From: JAWLDA01 sp041686855
GTDB lineage: Bacteria > Bacillota > Limnochordia > DTU080 > RSA5
Direction: 5' to 3'
NCBI GenBank assembly: GCA_041686855.1
Contig: JAWLDA010000007.1
Location: forward strand, 1-64,000
DNA length: 64,000 bases
The position numbers and the translations under genes are program-made. The notes below the pieces were generated by a model, which had not been told where the DNA came from, searched no databases, and saw only the letters and a program-made list of their open reading frames with translations. The number at the start of each line of letters is the position of its first letter. Positions within the stretch are counted from its first letter, which is position 1. Of the stretch, positions 1 to 9,491 are shown one piece after another.

Positions 1-97
1 AATCGGCCTCCGGCTGAGTATCACGAAGCAATCACACGAAAACTTGAGAAACCTACCCCGATCAAGCTATGAGTGTCCAAGAATCGGGGGCTGGACC

Positions 98-852
98 GCC
101 AGACACACTCTTCTTTAAGGCTGCGAAAGAATCGCTCTACAATGGCGTTTCCCTGGGGCGACCGGTACGGTGTGTAGGTCAACTCCATCCCAAGTCGGTC
201 GACTTCATTCAGGAATGCTCGGGCGCCGAATTGCGACCCGTTGTCGGCTCGAATTTGCAGATCATACGGCACTGTTTGCGGCGATCGAAACCGGGTCGCT
301 ACAGCCTCATCCAGTGCTTCGCGGGCTCGCTCGGCTTTGGCATTACGACTGAATCGAAAGCCGACACACTCGCGGTCACAGTGATCGAGGATCGCAAACA
401 GGCTTGCCCAGCCGTCCCGACCGCACCAAATCTTCGTCATGTCGATGCCCCAAAGCAGGTTGGAGTCGTTCACTTCGACTCGACCCATGTGGGGCCGGCG
501 GGCAGCGTGGTACCGTTTGACCTTGACCTGAAGACCGTGAAGTTGCATGAGCCGTTGAACCCGTTTGCGGTTAACGACAACAGGATCAGCGCCGAACCGC
601 AGCAACGCCCAGATCCGACGATACCCGTAGTCCGGGAAACGCTTGGCGAGCGCTTTAATCCGTTCTACGAGTTGCAATTCATCTTGATCTGGCTCACGCG
701 GCTCAGTATCGTCAACGCGACCTAGAGCCTTATAGAAAGCACTCCGCGAGATCCCCATTACGTGGCAGACGAGCACCACAGGGTATTGGCTCGCCTCACG
801 CCGGTAGAACGCTACGACTTCTTCTGCCGTTTGGCGATCCAGTCGCGTTTTT
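98..852 (-). pseudogene. IS3-family transposase OrfB (DDE integrase), C-terminally truncated
   Basis: OrfB is the catalytic half of an IS3 transposase with an rve-type integrase core. A first Asp is visible in GIDMTKIW and a second in RADNGSQF. The Glu in NAIVERFF lies exactly 35 residues after the second Asp, so the DDE triad is complete. Homology stops after EECVW, where about 40 residues normally follow (the YN.RPH region). The frame then runs into unrelated sequence at the element end. No good independent start is needed: a -1 shift at the A8 run (848-855) joins OrfA to an OrfB N-terminus reading TRLDRQTAEEVVAFYRREAS, which is typical of the family. The loss of the C-terminus suggests an inactive enzyme. 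Confidence 0.85.
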
Positions 853-1144
853 TTTGGTATAGTTCGTTCTCCATAGTGAGGCGCCCGATGGCCCGCTGAG
901 CTTGTCGCAGCTCCTTCTCGAGCTCTGCTTCACGGGCCGTGCGACCACCGTGAGTGAGGCCTTCCTCACCGGCCTGGAGCATGGCTTCTTGCCATTCATA
1001 AAACATGGACTGGGTGATTCCATGGCGACGACAAATCTCAGCGACGGATTCTTGGCCCTTAAGGCCTTCGAGGACGACCTCGAGCTTGGCCTTCGCTGTC
1101 CATCTACGCCGTTTCTCAGAGGGTTGCTGTTTCTCACTCATCAA
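812..1144 (-). CDS. IS3-family transposase OrfA (HTH_Tnp_1)
   Basis: A 110-residue DNA-binding subunit of an IS3 transposase. The N-terminal helix-turn-helix covers roughly residues 13-50, with the motif VAEICRRHGITQSMFYEWQ. A leucine-zipper-like coiled coil follows (about residues 65-98, EAELEKELRQAQRAIGRL) and mediates OrfA/OrfAB oligomerisation in this family. The gene ends just past an A8 run that supports -1 frameshifting into OrfB. It is the best preserved part of the element. It lies immediately downstream of the truncated GntR gene on the same strand, consistent with insertion into that gene. Confidence 0.9.
   Translation of the reverse strand: MMSEKQQPSEKRRRWTAKAKLEVVLEGLKGQESVAEICRRHGITQSMFYEWQEAMLQAGEEGLTHGGRTAREAELEKELRQAQRAIGRLTMENELYQKKRDWIAKRQKKS
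848..855 (-). promoter_or_regulatory. A8 slippery site for -1 frameshifting, orfA to orfB
   Basis: Eight consecutive A residues on the minus strand lie within the CAA AAA AAA codons near the end of orfA. Reading -1 from here gives an uninterrupted OrfAB fusion whose junction residues look like normal IS3 OrfB sequence. This is the known expression mechanism of IS3 elements. The site is seen; its use is inferred. Confidence 0.7.
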
Positions 1145-1222
1145 TCGTCACTCCCGTGAGGTGATTATTCGACGAGTGAGGCCGTCCTCCGTTACGCCAC
1201 TGGCAACCACTTGATGGGGTCA

Positions 1223-1843
1223 TCATAGATCGGCGAGAAGATCCCAATGCTCCTTCGCAACGTGGCTTAAGTCCTCGTGTTTGGGAGTCGTCCGGTAGAG
1301 ATAGTTGCGAATCCGATGCGTGATGCTCGACCAGATCTGACTACAGTGGTGCTCATCCGCCACGCGAATAATGGTTTGGTGAAATTCCATATCGAGATCC
1401 ACGACACTCTTGACGTCGTTTTTCTCGCAGGCGACCTGCATGGATTCCACCAACTCTTGTAAGGCCTCAAAGTCTTTCTCGTCAAGTTTGGGGAGGGCTT
1501 TCTTGAAGGCGTACTGTTCCACAGCAAAACGGACCGGGAACAACAGCTCCTTCACCTCGTCCGGTGTGATGGCGAGTACGACGGTCTCCCGGTGCGGGTA
1601 CGAAATGACCAAACCGTCCTGCTCGAGCATCCGTAGCGACTCGCGGACCGTGCCGCGGCTAATATTCATCTCACTGGCGATGTCGCTCTCCACCAGTCGT
1701 TCGTTCGGCGCCAACTCACCTGAAAGAATTGCGTCCCGAATCACATCCGCTGCCCGGTGCCGCAACGAGCGCACATCGTCGAGTACAAGCTTTCGTTCTT
1801 TGGTCATCGCATGTCCAACTTTCCAACGCTCATTTTGATCCAC
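1223..1843 (-). pseudogene. GntR-family (FadR/FCD) regulator truncated by the IS
   Basis: A metabolite-responsive repressor of the FadR branch. The winged helix spans about residues 28-92 (AADVIRDAILSGEL, then EMNISRGTVRESLRMLEQDG), followed by an FCD ligand-binding domain from about residue 100. FCD metal-ligand-type residues are visible: DMEFHQTII and, near the end, AKEHWDLLADL. The family normally continues another 20-40 residues after EH.xLL. Here the frame stops at TGA, which coincides with the inferred IS end, so the insertion itself supplies the stop codon. It follows the alcohol dehydrogenase pseudogene by 12 nt and probably once controlled that operon. Function after truncation is doubtful. 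Confidence 0.85.
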
Positions 1844-1855
1844 GTGTTTCGAACT

Positions 1856-2815
1856 CTAATCCTTCGCGTGCTCCACGACAACCTTCATCACACCCTCCGG
1901 ACGACTCGCCGCTATGTCCAAAGCTTCAGGCAACGCTTCGTAAGGGACGATATTGGTGATCAATTCTCCTACAGGGACTTGGCCGGAGGCTATCAATTGA
2001 ATCGCCCATTGCCAAACCGTAGACGCATTCGTCGAACCGAAGAGTTGCAAGTTCTTGAGAATCACCTGGTGAATGTCAATCGGTAGCCGCGGGGCGCCGC
2101 CAGCTCGATGCTTTGCGCGATCGTTTGAGGCGTGCCGGCAGCTTCAATCACGATGTCGAAGGAACGCCCAGCGAGCGCCTCCGGGGTGGTGCGCACATTC
2201 ACCGTCTCTGTGGCGCCAAACGCATCCGCCTTCGCCAATCGGAACGCCTGCGTGCCGGAGACGACCACCTCTCGCGCACCCTCAAGCCTGAGTAGACAAG
2301 CGAAGATCATGCCTACGGGTCCATCGCCGATCACCAGGGCCGCTGCCCCTGAGACCGTGCCGAGCTTTTCCATGCCCCCCAGGCAGCAGTGAAGGGTTTC
2401 GATTTGCGTCGCTTCGATCAGACTGACGCTGTCCGGTAACGGGTAGCAACTGGCGTCAGGCACCGTTAGGTAGGGCTTTCAGGCGCACGGCAACGTGAAG
2501 CCCAGTTCGTCTCCGTGCCGACACAGGTGCTTGCCGTCACTCATGCAGTACTCACACATGCCACATCCGATCACAGGATCCAGCGCACCGGTCTCCCACT
2601 CGGAGGCTCGTCACCTCTGAACCGATCCCCACGACAGTGCCCGCTGCCTCGTGTCCCAAGGGGAGCGGCGGCACGGCAACCTCGAGATCGCCCCGCACAA
2701 TCGCCACGTCGGTGCCGCAGACGCCCACCGCCCCCACCTTCACCATCACTTCCCGCGGTCCCGGATCATCCACGTGAACATCGCGGCGTTGAATGGTGTT
2801 CTTTCCGGTCCACAT
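1856..2815 (-). pseudogene. Zinc-type medium-chain (sorbitol/threonine-like) dehydrogenase, frameshifted
   Basis: Three consecutive pieces in different frames reconstruct one MDR-family dehydrogenase of about 320 residues. The N-terminal piece (2552-2815) has the catalytic-zinc region VCGTD and LGHEAAGTVVGIG. The stretch around 2470-2550 encodes CEYCMSDGKHLC, a structural-zinc cysteine cluster, but is interrupted by a stop. The middle piece (2062-2463) holds the Rossmann motif ALVIGDGPVGMIFACLL. The last piece (1856-2065) is the C-terminal lobe ending in KVVVEH. At least two frameshifts or stops break the gene, so it is dead as read. It starts 25 nt after the upstream pseudogene with a good GGAGG site, so the two formed an operon. 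Confidence 0.85.
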
Positions 2816-2839
2816 CCATGTCTTCGTCGACGTTTCCTC

Positions 2840-4149
2840 CTATGCGTAGCCCTGATTCGCCTTAGCCTCGAAGTATTGAAACATCATAGCGATCATGCGG
2901 CCGTTCGCGCTGCCGTTGGGTTGCCACGGGCAAAAGGTCGGATCGTTGTCCGCATACCGCTCCACCATGTAGAACTCCGCGGACATGGCGTACTGGACCA
3001 TCGCGCGAAAGGTCTCCTCAGCCTTGGCAAACTCACCTCGTTCCAGCCACGCAGCGAACCAAATGGAATCCCCGATAGAAAGGTACCACGTATGACCGCC
3101 CAGGGATCCGATGCTCGTTGTTCAGGCGTGACCTCGTCCGCATTGATCCCACCAACCCGTTTTGCATCCGTCCTCGGTTGCGCATGTACGCCTCCACCTG
3201 CTCAAACATCGTACTCTTCGGCTCAATCACCTTGGATCGAATGAGTCTGGGGGCGGCGTGAAAGTCCACCCAATAATTCGGCGGGTTGGTCGGCGCAACT
3301 CCGAGGATCGACGGAATGGCCAGCTCGTCGTCCGACTCGCTATTGCGGATCACCTCAGCCAACACGCTTTCCATCGCGCCCTTGTACTCCTCGTAACTCT
3401 GCCTCACGCGGCCCTTCTCCGGATCGTCAAACAGCTCGAGCAGATGGGTGAGTTCCTCGTACGCCATCACGTTCCAGGCATCGGTCATCACCCACACCCG
3501 GGAAATGTCCCGGCTATTATCATTCGCAACCATGGCGGGAAAGAGCCCTTTGCCCACCTCAGGGTACTCCTCCGTCAGGGTCCGCCGGCGGGTGCGCTCG
3601 ATCCACGCATGGGCATCGAGTAACATTTGGCGGTAGTAGGCAAAGCGCTCAGCGTCTTGGCGAACCCTCAAGTGCTTCGAGAGTCCCCACACGATCGTCC
3701 CCGTATTGGCGGCCCAGTCCGCCGCACGGCCGTGCACTTCTCCCCTTCGTGCGAGACGATCATCTGCAGGATCTGGGAGACAAGGTGCAGGTACATCGTG
3801 CGGTAGGTCGGAGAGTCCGTCTTAGGATAGCGCGTGGTCGCAGAGAGTTCGCTCCTCCAGGCTGCCTCCCTCCGCGTTCTCTCAGCTTCATACTCAAACG
3901 GCGCCCCGCCCCGCGTCCGAACGCCAGGTCGAGCGTAATCTCACTCTCAGCAGGCACGTCAAACTCAATGGTGCAGGCGTGGCAAAGGTGGTTGGGCAGC
4001 GCCTTCTCCTCGCCGATCCACGAACACGTCACCGCATCGCCCGTCTGGATGGCGATGGAGTACACTCCGTTGCTCATGGTACGCCCCGACATGGACCAAT
4101 TTGAGGGCAACATGCCCCACGTCTCGGGCATCGGGAGTAGGTCATTCAT
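2840..4149 (-). pseudogene. Six-hairpin glycosidase-like gene, frameshifted
   Basis: The N-terminal piece (about 3900-4149) looks like a beta-sandwich (MNDLLPMPETWGMLPSNWSM, then ITLDLAFGRG). The middle piece (about 3120-3737) is helical and resembles an alpha/alpha-toroid glycosidase: DWAANTGTIVWGLSKHLR and AWNVMAYEELTHLLELF. A third frame (2840-about 3100) continues with GGHTWYLSIGDSIWFAAWLE and ends MMFQYFEAKANQGYA before a stop at 2840. At least two frameshifts (near 3900 and 3100) separate the pieces. The family assignment is tentative, based on fold-like features rather than a recognised signature. It was the first gene of the decayed operon that continues with the dehydrogenase and GntR regulator. 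Confidence 0.6.
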
Positions 4150-4676
4150 CGAATTGATCCTGTACTTTTCACGACCGCGCTCATCGTCCGCTCCGCTTCT
4201 TCCTCAAGACGTTAAAGAGCCTAGATATTCATGCGTACCACCAAAGTACGTTATCCATGGCTGGCATCTGTGCTTTGAACGTTTTTAGTTTGGACATGGG
4301 TTCTCAGGTCCAACGAGGGATCAGTGCCGTAATACTATCGGTCATCGCCGGTCTAGTGGGATCGATGTTTCGTGGAATAGTTCCAAGCTTACATTCCGTG
4401 GAGGACAGGCAGGGCGCCGAAGACTTAGCCCCAAATCTACTTGGGATTCTATTTGCAACGGTTCTCATGTGCCTCGTGTCGGTGAATGCGTGGATATTCG
4501 ATCGATAGAGGGGTCGTTCATAACCTTCTCTCAATCCCTAAGTGGGAGGCATCATGGCCAACGGCCACTTACCTCCCCTTACGTGCCTTTACGTGGGGCT
4601 TTTAACAATATCTTGACACAACGCCTTTCCTCAGTGCCCTGAGTCTTGCTATCATGTCGGGGCACGCCCGCTCCAC
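4150..4676. other. Intergenic region, no convincing gene
   Basis: About 530 bases separate the decayed operon from SBP1. An 83-codon plus-strand frame (4257-4508) could encode two hydrophobic segments (ISAVILSVIAGLVGSMF and LLGILFATVLMCLVSVNAW). It has no ribosome binding site and no recognisable relatives, so I do not call it a gene. A hairpin at 4544-4577 is listed separately. Confidence 0.5.
4544..4577 (-). terminator. Nested hairpin downstream of SBP1
   Basis: Outer arms GGGAGG/CCTCCC enclose inner arms TGGCC/GGCCA. It lies about 100 nt past the SBP1 stop codon. The U-tract is weak, so factor-independent termination is only plausible. Confidence 0.4.
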
Positions 4677-5960
4677 TTACCGCTGTCGACTCTGCTCCGC
4701 AATCACTGCATTCTTAAAGTTGAGCGCCCACTCCAGGGGTGTCTGTGTCCCGTCCAGGACGGCGCTCCACTGGCTCCTTGCCTCTGCGTACCCTTCCGTG
4801 ATCCCCGGCACCCACCACGGCACGGTCAGGAGCTCGCCGACGTCGGCGTACGGCCTCAGAATCTCTTGGCTGTTGAGCGGATCCGGAAATGTGAGAAGCT
4901 CGCCCACCGCTGCCATCCCGGAGTTGGTCATGGGATAGAGGAAATTGGTCGCCAAGAGCCGCTGGGCTTCGTCACTGTAGTAAAACTTGAGGAACTCCCA
5001 CGCAGCGTCGTGGTGCTTCGAATCCATCATGATTCCGATGATATGCCCTTGCCCGTAGGAGACTGTCTCGGAGCCGCCGCCTCGCGGGGACCAAGTGACC
5101 GACCAGTTAAAGCCGGGATCCCAGTCGAGCAAACGGGCGACGTAACTGTCCCATTGGTACGTCATGGCCACGCTCTGTCCGGGGAACGCCTCGACGCCGC
5201 CGGCCGAGCTGGTCACGTTTTGGTTGACGACGAGGTCACGCACCCACTCCAGTGCGTCGACGAACTCCGGCCGGTCCATCGTGAGCTCGCCCGTCTCGGG
5301 ATCCGCCATATTCCCCCCAAAGATGAACGGCCACTGATTGTACGACGGACTCGGCGGCGACGAACCGTACACTTCCGGGATGCCATCGCCGTTGGAGTCT
5401 CTCGTCAGGTGGCGGAGCGCCTCGTTGTATTCTCCTGTCGTCCAGCCCTTGTACGGCTCAGACACGCCGCTCTCAGCGAAGAGGTCCTTGTTGTAGAAGA
5501 TATTGAGCAGGCCGAGACCCCAGGGGAGTCCGTACACCTTGCCCTCCCACGCAGAGTCCGGGCCGGTCGTGAGCTGCCACCCCGGGCGGAAGCGATCCAT
5601 GTTGAACTGATCGCGCTCGATAAAGGGCCGCAGATCGAGGAGAGCGCCACTCTGCCGTGCCGGTAGACCGACGGCGAGGCTCACGGCGACGACGTCCGGC
5701 GGGGTGCCCCCGGCCGCCATCACGCTCGCCTTCTCCCACACCGAGGCGGCGCCGGATTGACCCAGCTTCTCGACCTTGATATTGGGGTGCTTCGCTTCAA
5801 ACAAGTCGATGATACGCTGCTCCACATCGGCCGACGTTCCATCCGCAAACCAGTTAAAGTAGGTGATCGTCACCTGGGCAGAGCCGACCTGGACCGCGCC
5901 TAGCAGAGATGCCAAGAGGATGGCAAGCGTGATCGCAATAGGAGCTCGGGGCCTCGACAT
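4677..5960 (-). CDS. ABC sugar-type solute-binding protein, family 1 (SBP1)
   Basis: A periplasmic substrate-binding protein of the MalE/UgpB class (427 aa, normal length). A Sec signal peptide covers about residues 1-28 (AITLAILLASLLGAVQVGSA) with no lipobox Cys, so the mature protein starts near QVTITYFNWF. Family-typical segments follow: LFEAKHPNIKVEKLGQ, MAAGGTPPDVVAV, GKVYGLPWGLGLLNIFYNKD and the C-terminal AWEFLKFYYSDEAQRLL. No permease or ATPase gene is adjacent. The AraC regulator at 6164 lies just upstream on the same strand, and an esterase, a PhyH protein and a MocA oxidoreductase run in the opposite direction beyond it. A diverged fragment of a gene like this survives at 12512-12703. 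The ligand is unknown; a sugar or uronate oligomer is most likely. Confidence 0.93.
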   Translation of the reverse strand: MSRPRAPIAITLAILLASLLGAVQVGSAQVTITYFNWFADGTSADVEQRIIDLFEAKHPNIKVEKLGQSGAASVWEKASVMAAGGTPPDVVAVSLAVGLPARQSGALLDLRPFIERDQFNMDRFRPGWQLTTGPDSAWEGKVYGLPWGLGLLNIFYNKDLFAESGVSEPYKGWTTGEYNEALRHLTRDSNGDGIPEVYGSSPPSPSYNQWPFIFGGNMADPETGELTMDRPEFVDALEWVRDLVVNQNVTSSAGGVEAFPGQSVAMTYQWDSYVARLLDWDPGFNWSVTWSPRGGGSETVSYGQGHIIGIMMDSKHHDAAWEFLKFYYSDEAQRLLATNFLYPMTNSGMAAVGELLTFPDPLNSQEILRPYADVGELLTVPWWVPGITEGYAEARSQWSAVLDGTQTPLEWALNFKNAVIAEQSRQR

Positions 5961-6163
5961 GGTTCATTCCCTCCAATTTGGGTGTATTTTCTCTATATTC
6001 CCTACCCCCAATCGCCACGCGCAACCTCTCTAGGTTTGCCAGGATCTTGCGCTCTATTAGGAAGATGTTGCCATCATACGGCGTCGGTACGAGGAGATCC
6101 GTCGGCGGGCAGGCAAAAGTACACCAACTTTTCGTACACAGACTCGAGGTTTACCGAAACGAC

Positions 6164-7087
6164 TTACGAGGGGTGTACCGACGAAGGATGTACTGGACCC
6201 TCGAGTCGACTGCGCCGATACGCCGTTGGCGTGCACCCGACCACCTTGTTAAAGCACGACGCGAAGTACGAGCTGTCCGAGAAGCCGACGCGTCCGGCGA
6301 TCTCGGTCACCGTCAGATCCGTCTGCTCGAGGAGCTCCCGAGCCCGGGCGACCCGGCACGCATTGATGTATTGCGGGATGGAGTACCCGGTGATTTGGCT
6401 GAAGCGCCGGGAGAGATGGTACCGGCTCCAGTGAGCCATCTTGGTAAGTTGATCGAGGCTGATCCGCTCGCAGGCATGCTCTTCGATGAACTTCACCAGG
6501 CGCTGTACTTCACGGTTGAGGGAGGCTGGCTCACTCGAATGGGACGCACCCTCGCGCCAACGCGAGGCGACCAGCGCCGAGAGGAGTTGGTAGACGATTT
6601 GACCGGCGCGCGGCTCAAAGTCGTCCGTGGGTCGCCGCATCGTGTGAAGGAGGTTGGAGAGCCCGCTCTTCACCGCGTCGAAGACGGCGGCATCGAGGGA
6701 GAAGACCGGCTGCGCCTCGGCTCGTGCCGCCGTAAAGAGTTGGGCCACCGGAGCTCCGCCCACCCTCGCCCAGGTGACGGTGCTCCCGCCCCCGTCCGTG
6801 CCGTAGGCGTGCGGTTGCCCGAGGTCAAACCAGGCCACCTGCCCACGTCGGAGATCAAACCGATGCCGACCCACCTCCAGCCACATCCGACCTCGGGTGA
6901 CACACAGGACGAGGTGGCCGGTGTGAAAGGAACGCCGGACACGGGTGCGGGAGCCATACTCATTGTGGCCGCAGGCGTACACATTGGCGAGCGTGCGTAA
7001 TGCGAGGGGCGTAGGGACGTGAAAGTGGGATTCACCCGTACCGTCCACCACCACCTCGAGCGTCTCGGAACTCTCGTGTGTAGGCAT
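6164..7087 (-). CDS. AraC-family transcriptional regulator
   Basis: A 307-residue regulator with an N-terminal AraC-type cupin sensor (HTGHLVLCVTRGRMWLEVG at about residues 54-72, then GQVAWFDLGQPHAYG). The C-terminal AraC/XylS double HTH (about residues 195-295) contains ISLDQLTKMAHWSRYHLSRR and the signature IAGRVGFSDSSYFASCFNKV. The start has an upstream GGGAGGTG site. It is divergent from the esterase gene at 7165 with a 77-nt gap, and SBP1 lies 204 nt downstream on the same strand. This placement suggests it controls both SBP1 and the esterase-PhyH-MocA operon. The inducer is unknown. Confidence 0.93.
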   Translation of the reverse strand: MPTHESSETLEVVVDGTGESHFHVPTPLALRTLANVYACGHNEYGSRTRVRRSFHTGHLVLCVTRGRMWLEVGRHRFDLRRGQVAWFDLGQPHAYGTDGGGSTVTWARVGGAPVAQLFTAARAEAQPVFSLDAAVFDAVKSGLSNLLHTMRRPTDDFEPRAGQIVYQLLSALVASRWREGASHSSEPASLNREVQRLVKFIEEHACERISLDQLTKMAHWSRYHLSRRFSQITGYSIPQYINACRVARARELLEQTDLTVTEIAGRVGFSDSSYFASCFNKVVGCTPTAYRRSRLEGPVHPSSVHPS

Positions 7088-7164
7088 GTCGATGAATGCA
7101 CCTCCCGACCTGAAGTTTCAGTCTTCTGTTTGCATTTCCTTGAAACGTTGAAGGGAGCCCATCC

Positions 7165-9267
7165 ATGAGACCGTTCGACCCGTTTGTGAATGGATACCAC
7201 GACACGGCAGACCAACTCCGGGAACACCTACGGCGCCGCGCCGACCGGGCATTCGCCAGAGCCGATCGGGAGAAGGCCTCCCTCGCCTCCGTCACCGAAT
7301 TCAACCGTCGCTGCCAACGCCTGCGCGAGGAGGCGCTCCTCTCCCTGGGCGGACTTCCGGAGCTCCCCGCTGAAGTTGGCGGCTCCGTCACCGGTACCAT
7401 CGACTGCGGCCCCTTTACCATTGAAAAGCTCCTGCTCGAGACGCTCCCCGGGGTGTACGCCAGCGCCAATCTGTATCGACCCACGTCGGTGGAGCGCCCC
7501 TTGCCCGGCGTCCTCTTTTTGTGCGGTCACGCCCGTGAGGCCAAGGCGTACCCGGAGTATCAGCACGTCTGCCGGGCCCTCGTGCGGGACGGGATGGTCG
7601 TCCTCGCCCTCGACCCGATCGGACAAGGCGAGCGCCTGCAGTACGTCGACCCCGACACCGGTGAAGAGTTGGTCGGGTGGGGCACGACCGAACACTCCCA
7701 CACCGGCTTTCAGTGCCATGTGGCGGGCTTCAACGTCGCTCGGTACTTGATCGCCGATGCCAAGCAGGCCCTCACCTACCTCGCCGCCCGCCCTGAGGTG
7801 GACGAGACGATGCTCGGGGTGACCGGCAACTCAGGCGGGGGCACGCAATCGAGCTACCTAACGTTCTTTGACGATCGGCTGCACTGCAGCGCTCCTTTCA
7901 CGTATCTCACCAGTCGCGCATCGTACATGGCCACAGGGCAGGCCCACGACTCCGAACAGAACCTCTTCCGCGCCGTCGCCATGGGACTCGACTACGATGA
8001 CCTGGTCGCCCCTCACGCGCCCAAACCCCTCATGATCGGGGCCGTAGCAAGCGACTTCTTTTGCATCGAGGGGACGCTCCAGTGTTACGAGCGCCTGAGG
8101 CGGGTATACGAGCTCCATGGCCCCGCGGAAAACCTTACCTGCGTCGTCTCCGGCGGCACCCACCTCTACTCCGACGTCCTCCGTGACCAGGTGAGGCGCT
8201 TTTTCCGCCGCCACCTGCACGGTGACGAGACGCCGATCGTCTCTGGACTCGTCTCGTATGCTGATTCCCTTGAGTCGCCTCTTGAGCCGCTCGAGCCTCT
8301 GGAGCCGACCTTAGAAAAAGCGCTCCCCCCGGACTCCCTCTGGGTGACCCCCCACGGGAATGTGGCGCTGGCTCGTCCTGAAGCCAGGAGCGTCTACGAT
8401 TTGACCATGGAGGCGTGGGCAGCCCGTCGAGCCCGACGGAATCAGAGCGGAGGCAAGGAGCGCAGAGCCGCGCAACGCGAACGCCTGCGGACACTCGTCC
8501 TGGGTCCGCGCCCCCGCCCGCCGCTTTGGGTGCGTGAGATTCGCTCCGGCGTGGACGAGGCGACCGGCGCGGCGTGGTTTCACCGGTTCACCTTCTCCGA
8601 GCCGGGGATCGTCCTGCCGATGATCGAGGTACGTGCTCGAGGTATCGGCCCTAACGCGCCCCTCACGGTCGTGGCGCTCGCGGAAGGGACTGAGACGCTT
8701 CGCACGGACAGGGAGCGCTTCATCGAGCTGCTTAGGGCGCACCCGCGAATCCTCCTCTTCGACCCCAGAGGCGTCGGCGCCACCAAACAACGGCCTGTCA
8801 ACGGGCGACGAGGTGACGGGATCTACAGCACGCTGTACAAACTCAACTACGACGCCATGATGTTGGGCGACTCGCTCTTCGCCATGCGCGCCTTTGACGC
8901 CCTGCGGGCGCTCGAGTACGCGCACCGGATCGCCCCGTCTGTGCGTGTGACAGGCGAAGGCTCATCGGGCCTCGTTCTGCTTGCAGCCGCCGTGCTGGAC
9001 GGCGACATCGCCGGCGGCGAGTTTACCGGTCTCCTCCGCTCTTTTGAAGAGATCGTCACCGAACGGCTCTTCCGTGCCGACCTCGTCCTCGAGGTGTTCA
9101 ACCTCCTCGATCTGCCCGATGTGGCCGACCTGATCGCCGCACTTCCCCACGTGCACGCGCGTGAGTTCGTCGATGGTCGCGGGGTGGCCGTAGCGCCGGA
9201 CGATCCAGCGGGCTCTCCCCAATCTTTGGAGTCCGCCGGGCCCCAGGCAACCGCTGCCGGGGCGTAG
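7165..9267 (+). CDS. Double alpha/beta-hydrolase (acetyl-xylan-esterase-like)
   Basis: A cytoplasmic 700-residue protein without signal peptide. The first alpha/beta-hydrolase domain (about residues 80-355) resembles the large AXE1/dienelactone-type esterases: VLFLCGHAREAK, LALDPIGQGER, the nucleophile elbow GVTGNSGGGTQ, and a late GGTHLYSD that could supply the catalytic His. A Pro/Glu-rich linker (ESPLEPLEPLEP, about residues 372-383) leads to a second hydrolase-like domain. In that domain the elbow position reads VTGEGSSGLV, not G-x-S-x-G, so the copy is probably non-catalytic. A likely role is deacylation of imported sugars. It starts 77 nt from the divergent AraC gene and leads a run of genes continuing with PhyH and MocA. 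A paralogue lies at 19518-21515. Confidence 0.85.
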   Translation: MRPFDPFVNGYHDTADQLREHLRRRADRAFARADREKASLASVTEFNRRCQRLREEALLSLGGLPELPAEVGGSVTGTIDCGPFTIEKLLLETLPGVYASANLYRPTSVERPLPGVLFLCGHAREAKAYPEYQHVCRALVRDGMVVLALDPIGQGERLQYVDPDTGEELVGWGTTEHSHTGFQCHVAGFNVARYLIADAKQALTYLAARPEVDETMLGVTGNSGGGTQSSYLTFFDDRLHCSAPFTYLTSRASYMATGQAHDSEQNLFRAVAMGLDYDDLVAPHAPKPLMIGAVASDFFCIEGTLQCYERLRRVYELHGPAENLTCVVSGGTHLYSDVLRDQVRRFFRRHLHGDETPIVSGLVSYADSLESPLEPLEPLEPTLEKALPPDSLWVTPHGNVALARPEARSVYDLTMEAWAARRARRNQSGGKERRAAQRERLRTLVLGPRPRPPLWVREIRSGVDEATGAAWFHRFTFSEPGIVLPMIEVRARGIGPNAPLTVVALAEGTETLRTDRERFIELLRAHPRILLFDPRGVGATKQRPVNGRRGDGIYSTLYKLNYDAMMLGDSLFAMRAFDALRALEYAHRIAPSVRVTGEGSSGLVLLAAAVLDGDIAGGEFTGLLRSFEEIVTERLFRADLVLEVFNLLDLPDVADLIAALPHVHAREFVDGRGVAVAPDDPAGSPQSLESAGPQATAAGA

Positions 9268-9491
9268 GTTCAACACGGTCGTAAGTGAGTGCGGGCGTAG
9301 TCGCCACGCCGGTCCCGGAAGAGCAACGAAGTCACGAGACAGCGCAACATTCTCATGGGCGGCGACGCCCCGGCGCGGTACGGTGTTTTTACCTGTAGTA
9401 GGGTGCGACAGCGCTCGATTTAACAACGTTTGACACACCAACGGTGAACGCACCAATGATTGATTCAACCAAAGGCCGAGGAGGCAGTCTC

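Larger units (their letters stand above)
70..1225 (-). mobile_element. IS3-family insertion sequence remnant, internally deleted
   Basis: The element carries orfA and orfB transposase genes in the usual IS3 arrangement, transcribed leftward. The right boundary is inferred near 1225: the minus strand there begins TGATGACCCC exactly where the GntR reading frame stops, and IS3 ends start with TG. The left boundary is inferred near 70, where the plus strand reads TGAGTGTCCAAGAATCGGGG, which looks like an IS3-type terminal repeat. The two ends are not an obvious inverted repeat of each other. The 3' end of orfB is missing just inside the left end, so the copy is probably not autonomous. The exact ends are inference. 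Confidence 0.7.

Noticed and set aside
69..725. Long plus-strand open frame across the transposase
   Set aside because: It is antisense to a clear DDE transposase and has no family signature or ribosome binding site.
4257..4508. Small two-helix membrane protein frame
   Set aside because: No ribosome binding site, no relatives recognised and no neighbour support. Left as part of the intergenic description.
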